64,000 nucleotides of DNA from Alphaproteobacteria bacterium (GTDB taxonomy: Bacteria; Pseudomonadota; Alphaproteobacteria; JAEULC01). The notes under the pieces were generated by a model that saw only the letters and a program-made list of their open reading frames with translations, was not told where the DNA came from and searched no databases. Both the position numbers and the translations under genes were made by a program. The stretch spans positions 1 through 64,000 of the forward strand of contig JADLEG010000164.1 in assembly GCA_020846275.1 (NCBI GenBank), written 5' to 3'. This document shows, one piece after another, positions 60,382-64,000 of the stretch (position 1 is its first letter; every line of letters begins with the position of its first letter).

Positions 60382-60771
60382 ATGGACATGCGCTTCCTCG
60401 CCTCGATCACCGCGCTGTTCCTGGCACTGCCCGCCATTGCCGGTGCCGATCAGCTCATTCCGTTGCATATCTGTAGCCCGGAGACGCACCGCGCCGCCTT
60501 CATCGTGTACAGCGACGGCGGGGTCTATTACTGCGCCAACGACGCCTGCTCGGCGATCGAGGGCGCGCCGCGCAATTCCAGCGCATTCCCGATGGTCGTG
60601 GGCTGCGAGAAGGAGCCCTTCGTCTATGTCGCAATGAGCGACGGCCAGGTCTTTCGCTGCTCGGCCGGTATCCTGGCGCCGGCCCGGTGCGTGCGGCAGA
60701 AGAACCTCCCCCTGTCCGCTCCGCTGACTGCCGCAGCACCCCCGCCCGCGTCGAAGCCCCGCCGTCCTTGA
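60382..60771 (+). CDS. Secreted six-cysteine hypothetical protein
   Basis: A 129-residue exported protein; signal peptide about 1-22 ending Ile-Ala-Gly-Ala. The mature part has exactly six Cys (31, 51, 56, 75, 93, 103), fitting three disulfides, and a Pro/Ala-rich tail. Repeated Gly-Gly-Val-Tyr-Tyr-Cys / Gly-Gln-Val-Phe-Arg-Cys strands suggest an internal duplication. It follows the reduced sugar transferase by 32 bases. No family recognised. Confidence 0.6.
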   Translation: MDMRFLASITALFLALPAIAGADQLIPLHICSPETHRAAFIVYSDGGVYYCANDACSAIEGAPRNSSAFPMVVGCEKEPFVYVAMSDGQVFRCSAGILAPARCVRQKNLPLSAPLTAAAPPPASKPRRP

Positions 60772-60900
60772 CATATGGCTGGTTGCCGCCGGCCTGTAGC
60801 CCGCCGCAACCAATTCCCGGCAGCGCAGTTATGTCGGGCACCATGAGGGTGATTTCGTCACCTGCCGCTCGCCGAATCGCCCTACGGGGTTCGGTGGAGG

Positions 60901-60935
60901 CCTAAATTTGTCATAAGTGTGGCGAAAAATTTAGG
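60901..60935. promoter_or_regulatory. Perfect 9-base inverted repeat
   Basis: CCTAAATTT and AAATTTAGG flank 17 bases in an AT-rich patch. It lies 130 bases after the six-Cys gene and about 200 bases before the small membrane protein at 61137. A long stem could form in RNA, but the AT content fits a DNA-binding site better. Confidence 0.4.
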
Positions 60936-61136
60936 CTAATGTATCAACTTAACGAGTCTTGAAATCCTTGCGACTTCCGGCGAAGCATAACGACAGAGAA
61001 CCGAAGCCGACAAACAAGGGCGAATATGTCGCGTGTTTTAAGCAAAAATAAGGAAATTTGAGCGAAGCTCGAAGGGTGAGGTGCCGGACCGGCGCGGAGC
61101 AAGCCGAAGCGGCACTTTTAGAGGGAGAGGTCCACG
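60936..61136. other. Intergenic region before small membrane protein
   Basis: Part of a 365-base gap (60772-61136). Apart from the inverted repeat at 60901 and the GAGGGAGAGG ribosome site at its end, I see no gene. The AT-rich left half is likely promoter DNA. Confidence 0.4.
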
Positions 61137-61295
61137 ATGGCTTCCGTGACGTTGCACAAAGGTATGTCCGACGCGCGAGACTGGTCCGATGAACTGGACG
61201 AGAAGGGCCGTTGGTCAACCCGCCGGTCGTTGCTGTTCATGGCGACGGCTTCGATCGCCTTCTGGGCTGCGCTGACCGTTCTTCTGGTCCGATAG
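61137..61295 (+). CDS. Small membrane protein (52 aa)
   Basis: A 52-residue protein: polar N-terminal half (Trp-Ser-Asp-Glu-Leu-Asp-Glu-Lys-Gly-Arg-Trp), a basic patch Thr-Arg-Arg, then one membrane helix ending Leu-Leu-Val-Arg. A strong GAGGGAGAGG ribosome site supports it. It ends 70 bases before the convergent prsR gene, with a hairpin between. No family recognised; context suggests a part of the exopolysaccharide system. Confidence 0.65.
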   Translation: MASVTLHKGMSDARDWSDELDEKGRWSTRRSLLFMATASIAFWAALTVLLVR

Positions 61296-61309
61296 CAAGC
61301 GCCCGCCCC

Positions 61310-61336
61310 CGCTCCCGGACCGTCTGGCCGGGAGCG
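61310..61336. terminator. Hairpin between convergent genes
   Basis: CGCTCCCGG and CCGGGAGCG form a perfect 9-base stem around ACCGTCTGG, midway between the small membrane protein and prsR stops. There is no T-run on either side, so it may stop transcription only weakly or protect RNA ends. Confidence 0.45.
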
Positions 61337-61364
61337 CCGCGGCCATCTGGCGCTTGGGGGGCTG

Positions 61365-62804
61365 CTAGCCCTCCGCCTCGTCGTCCTTCGCGGCGATACC
61401 GTACTCTGAAATCAGCGTGTAGAGGGTCGGCCGGCTGACACCGAGCAGCTTGGCGGCTTTCGATATGTTCCCCCCCGTGCCGGCCAGCGCCGCCTCGATC
61501 GCGCGCTTCTCTGCCAGATTGCGCGCCTCGCGCAGATTGACGATGGGGTTTGCGCCGTCGGCTGCGGTGACGGCGGGTAGCGGCGCCGCGACATCGGCGG
61601 CGGGCCGCTGGCTGGAATCGCCGCCGCGCTCACGCGCCAGGCCCAGGTCGGCAGTGCCGATGGTGTTGCCCTTGGTCAGGATCACCGCCCGCTTGATGCA
61701 GTTCTGCAATTGGCGAACGTTGCCCGGCCAGGGATGGGCGCGGATGGTCTGCAGCGCATCCGGCGAGAAGCCGGTGATCGACTTGCCGTAGACCGCGCCA
61801 AAGTGCTCGAGGAAATATTGCGCGAGCAGTTCGGGGTCGCCCGGACGGTCACGCAGCGCGGGGATGCGGATCGTGACCTCGTTGACGCGAAAATACAGGT
61901 CTTCACGAAACTTGTTTGTCGTGATGCGCGATTCGACGTCCTGGTTGGTCGCGCACACCACGCGAACGTCGACCGTCACGGGCTTGCGGCTGCCGACGCG
62001 CTCGACGATGCGGTCCTGGAGGAAGCGCAGCAGCTTGACCTGCAGCGTGTACGGCATGTCGGCGATCTCGTCGAGGAACAGCGTGCCGCCGTCCGCCAAC
62101 TCGATCTTGCCCACGACCGCTCGCTCGGCGCCGGTGAAGGCGCCCTTCTCGTGCCCGAACAGCTCGCTCTCCAGCAGCGTCTCGGGAATGGCGCCGCAAT
62201 TGATCGGCACGAACGCGCTGGCCTTGCGCGGGCTGAGATCGTGCAGCGCGCGGGCGAAGAGCTCCTTTCCGGTACCGCTCTCGCCCAACAGCAGCACCGA
62301 CGCGTCGGTCGGCGCGATGCGCTCGACCAGGTCGCACGCCTCCTGCATGTTCGGCGCGCCGGTGATGATGTTTTCCAGCCGCCGTGCCGGCATGTTCGTC
62401 GCCAGCTTGCCGACCTCCTGCTCGAGGTCCAACAGGTTGATCGCGCGCTCGATGATCAGGCGCAGGACCTGCTGGTCCATCGGCTTCTGGCAGAAGTCGT
62501 AGGCGCCGAGCTTGACCGCCATGACCGCGTTTTCGCGCTCTTCGTTGCCCGACAGCATGATGATCTTGGACGACGGCAGGAGCTTCTTCAGCTCGACCAG
62601 CGTCTTGAGGCCCTCGCTCGCCCCCTGCGCGTCGGGCGGCAGGCCGAGGTCGAGAACCACCACCTGCGGCTGGAACGTGGCGGCAAGTTTGACGGCGTTG
62701 GGCCGGTCATGGGCGCCGCGGGTCTCGAACTCGGAAAATGCCCAGCGAAGCTGGCGGTTCAGCCCTTGGTCGTCATCGACGAAGAGAATCTTGACCTTCT
62801 GCAT
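61365..62804 (-). CDS. prsR: PEP-CTERM-type sigma-54 response regulator PrsR
   Basis: A 479-residue NtrC-type regulator. Receiver (1-120) with Asp52 and Lys107; AAA+ domain (about 145-375) with Walker A Gly-Glu-Ser-Gly-Thr-Gly-Lys-Glu (174-181) and the sigma-54 contact loop Gly-Ala-Phe-Thr-Gly-Ala (221-226); a Fis-type HTH at the end ([16 protein letters not shown]). The receiver start Lys-Ile-Leu-Phe-Val-Asp-Asp-Asp and whole layout match PrsR of exosortase loci, usually paired with the kinase PrsK, not found here. It would activate sigma-54 promoters such as the candidate at 63890. Confidence 0.88.
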   Translation of the reverse strand: MQKVKILFVDDDQGLNRQLRWAFSEFETRGAHDRPNAVKLAATFQPQVVVLDLGLPPDAQGASEGLKTLVELKKLLPSSKIIMLSGNEERENAVMAVKLGAYDFCQKPMDQQVLRLIIERAINLLDLEQEVGKLATNMPARRLENIITGAPNMQEACDLVERIAPTDASVLLLGESGTGKELFARALHDLSPRKASAFVPINCGAIPETLLESELFGHEKGAFTGAERAVVGKIELADGGTLFLDEIADMPYTLQVKLLRFLQDRIVERVGSRKPVTVDVRVVCATNQDVESRITTNKFREDLYFRVNEVTIRIPALRDRPGDPELLAQYFLEHFGAVYGKSITGFSPDALQTIRAHPWPGNVRQLQNCIKRAVILTKGNTIGTADLGLARERGGDSSQRPAADVAAPLPAVTAADGANPIVNLREARNLAEKRAIEAALAGTGGNISKAAKLLGVSRPTLYTLISEYGIAAKDDEAEG

Positions 62805-62926
62805 TCCAAATCCCGGAAAGGCGCAAAACGAGACGCCGCGGCCATTCGATTCGCCAAGCCTGCGCGACGGCACCAAATGCCGAATAGACGATTACATTTG
62901 CTAACGTACCATAAATTGTTGGGCGA

Positions 62927-62956
62927 TTGCTGCGACTTCGGGGCGCTATGCAGCAA
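62927..62956. promoter_or_regulatory. Inverted repeat TTGCTGC/GCAGCAA
   Basis: Perfect 7-base arms with a 16-base spacer in the 253-base divergent region between prsR and the export lipoprotein gene. It lies about 120 bases before prsR and 100 before the lipoprotein gene. A dimeric regulator site, perhaps for PrsR itself, is possible. Confidence 0.35.
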
Positions 62957-63005
62957 CACCCAAACCACAATCGCCAGTCGACACAGGTTTTCCGGGTATT
63001 TTTCC

Positions 63006-63034
63006 TTGACCGGTTGTCAGGCCTCCCCATAGCA
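63006..63034 (+). promoter_or_regulatory. Candidate promoter of export lipoprotein gene
   Basis: TTGACC and ATAGCA are 17 bases apart, a fair sigma-70-type match. Transcription from about 63041 would leave out an earlier in-frame ATG at 63034 and lead directly to the ATG at 63058 with its AGGGG ribosome site. Confidence 0.4.
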
Positions 63035-63057
63035 TGAAAACAAAAGGGGTTCGCGAT

Positions 63058-63696
63058 ATGTTCGTCACGACCTTCGCTCGCAGTTTCAGCGTTTTCCTGG
63101 CAGCCGGCCTTTGCGTGGGCTTGAGTGCCTGTGGCGGTCCGCCCAATGTGGTGGAAGTCCCCGCGCAGGACACCTCGAAGCTGATCGCGCTGCATAACTA
63201 CGAGATCGGCCCGGGCGACTCGCTCGACATCTTCGTCTGGCGCAACCCGGAATTGTCGGCGCGCGTTGCCGTGCGGCCGGACGGGCGCGTTTCGACGCCG
63301 CTGATCGAGGATCTCGAGGTTACCCGCAAGACCCCGACGACGGTAGCGCGCGAAATCGAAGGTATTCTGGGCAAGTACATCCAGGATCCCGTGGTGACCG
63401 TGCTGGTATCGAGCTTCTCCGGTCCCCATACGCAGCAGGTGCGGGTCGTCGGCGAAGTCGGACGGCCGACCGTCATCACTTATCGCGAAAACATGACGGC
63501 ACTGGACGCCATCATCGCGGCCGGCGGGCTCGCCGGGTTCGCGGCCGGCGACCGGGCCGTGATCACCCGCGTCACCGACAAAGGCTACCAGAACATCCGT
63601 TTGAAGGCAGAGCAGCTGATGAAGGATGGCGACATCAGCGCCAACCAGTTCCTGAAGCCCGGCGACACGATTTTCGTCCCGCAAAGCTTCTTCTAG
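63058..63696 (+). CDS. XrtA-type exopolysaccharide export lipoprotein
   Basis: A 212-residue outer-membrane export protein of the Wza/EpsE type, as found in exosortase loci. The lipobox Leu-Ser-Ala-Cys places the lipid on Cys25. Then a Poly_export domain (Tyr-Glu-Ile-Gly-Pro-Gly-Asp-Ser-Leu-Asp-Ile-Phe-Val-Trp-Arg-Asn-Pro) and SLBB-like repeats with Val-Arg-Val-Val-Gly-Glu-Val-Gly-Arg-Pro. The length is that of the short EpsE group. Start at 63058 by ribosome site and promoter position. Confidence 0.88.
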   Translation: MFVTTFARSFSVFLAAGLCVGLSACGGPPNVVEVPAQDTSKLIALHNYEIGPGDSLDIFVWRNPELSARVAVRPDGRVSTPLIEDLEVTRKTPTTVAREIEGILGKYIQDPVVTVLVSSFSGPHTQQVRVVGEVGRPTVITYRENMTALDAIIAAGGLAGFAAGDRAVITRVTDKGYQNIRLKAEQLMKDGDISANQFLKPGDTIFVPQSFF

Positions 63697-63889
63697 TCCC
63701 GGCCAGCCGCTTGGGGGACGCGGAGGCGACGCGGCACGCTTAGGCCGAATTCGCCATCCCAAGCTTTTATAGTTAATGCTGCGCGATTGCTTGCCAGTTG
63801 ATATGGCACTGTTAAATTTCGCTTTACACATCGCGCCGATTCGGCAGACTTCAATCCGCAATAGCATTGGAACCAAAAGGAAATCTATC

Positions 63890-63904
63890 TGGCATTAAAC
63901 TTGC
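63890..63904 (+). promoter_or_regulatory. Sigma-54 (RpoN) promoter candidate
   Basis: TGGCAT-TAAAC-TTGC followed by T matches the sigma-54 -24/-12 elements with one mismatch and exact spacing. A start near 63916 leaves a leader of about 30 bases, with AGGAAGAGG as ribosome site, before the ATG at 63947. The nearby PrsR gene encodes a sigma-54 activator. Confidence 0.5.
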
Positions 63905-63946
63905 TTTAAGGATGGCAGGAACCCTTAGGAAGAGGCGTTTCTCGCC

Positions 63947-64000
63947 ATGAAGAGCACATCTAGTCTGTTTGCCGGTTTGGCTCTCAGTGTTTTGGCCGTG
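63947..64000 (+). CDS. Start of an exported protein, cut by window edge
   Basis: Only 18 codons are visible: Met-Lys-Ser-Thr-Ser-Ser-Leu-Phe-Ala-Gly-Leu-Ala-Leu-Ser-Val-Leu-Ala-Val, the start of a signal peptide. An AGGAAGAGG site and a sigma-54-like promoter precede it. In exosortase loci such a gene is often a PEP-CTERM protein or another part of the export machinery; this cannot be decided here. Confidence 0.55.
   Translation, partial: MKSTSSLFAGLALSVLAV

Noticed and set aside
63804..63825. A second sigma-54 site starting TGGCACTGTTAAA.
   Set aside because: The -24 element is good, but there is no GC at the required 10-base spacing.

Overview
The window is a GC-rich chromosomal segment from an alphaproteobacterium. 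The basis is a full hopanoid (hpn) locus, an AapJQMP-type general L-amino-acid ABC transporter next to metC, two PAS_5-type proteins, and the codon bias. Gene content fits a member of Rhodospirillales or a related order, but the sequence alone does not fix genus or species. No phage, insertion sequence or CRISPR array was seen. One tRNA gene (Lys, UUU) is present.

Layout: (1) 1-9.4 kb is a mixed region with a ferritin-like fragment, PAS_5 proteins, a monoheme cytochrome c, a phosphotriesterase-family hydrolase beside a Crp/Fnr regulator, leucine-type dehydrogenase, a PEP-CTERM surface protein, a lone receiver-domain protein, SPOR and DUF1330 proteins, and a run of very small membrane peptides ending at tRNA-Lys. 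(2) 9.4-25.9 kb carries coaD and gyrA, followed by a sulfur- and amino-acid-themed stretch: cysteine synthase, alanyl-tRNA editing protein, 3-mercaptopyruvate sulfurtransferase, two GNATs, a methanethiol oxidase operon (mtoX-SCO-MauG), aapJQMP and metC. (3) 26.1-51.1 kb is the hopanoid region: hpnN, a CDP-alcohol phosphatidyltransferase, hpnL and hpnC, then hpnB, D, E, F, G, H, ispH, an NTP-transferase, a second HpnL-like flippase and hpnA. Inside it, on the opposite strand (36580 down to 32324), is a compact operon coding for a thermostable-hemolysin family protein, an adenylate-forming ligase fused to a heme-oxygenase-like diiron domain, an SDR and the MlaC-like HpnM. (4) 51.1-64 kb is an exopolysaccharide and exosortase-associated region with a uronate-dehydrogenase-like enzyme, YdcF, PrsT, a sugar-nucleotide epimerase, a GT4 glycosyltransferase, a reduced sugar transferase, PrsR and an export lipoprotein. 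The exosortase itself is not in the window and may lie beyond the right edge.

How the parts fit: HpnC/D/E make squalene, HpnF cyclises it, HpnH and HpnG extend and trim the side chain, HpnN and HpnM move lipids, and IspH supplies isoprenoid precursors. PrsR is a sigma-54 activator, and several sigma-54-like sites occur in the window, the best at 8432 and 63890. A Crp/Fnr gene is separated from a small-protein gene by three evenly spaced TGTGA-N6-type sites, one of them a perfect CRP palindrome. The least explained system is the 32.3-36.6 kb operon, which looks like a small-molecule or modified-lipid pathway of unknown product.
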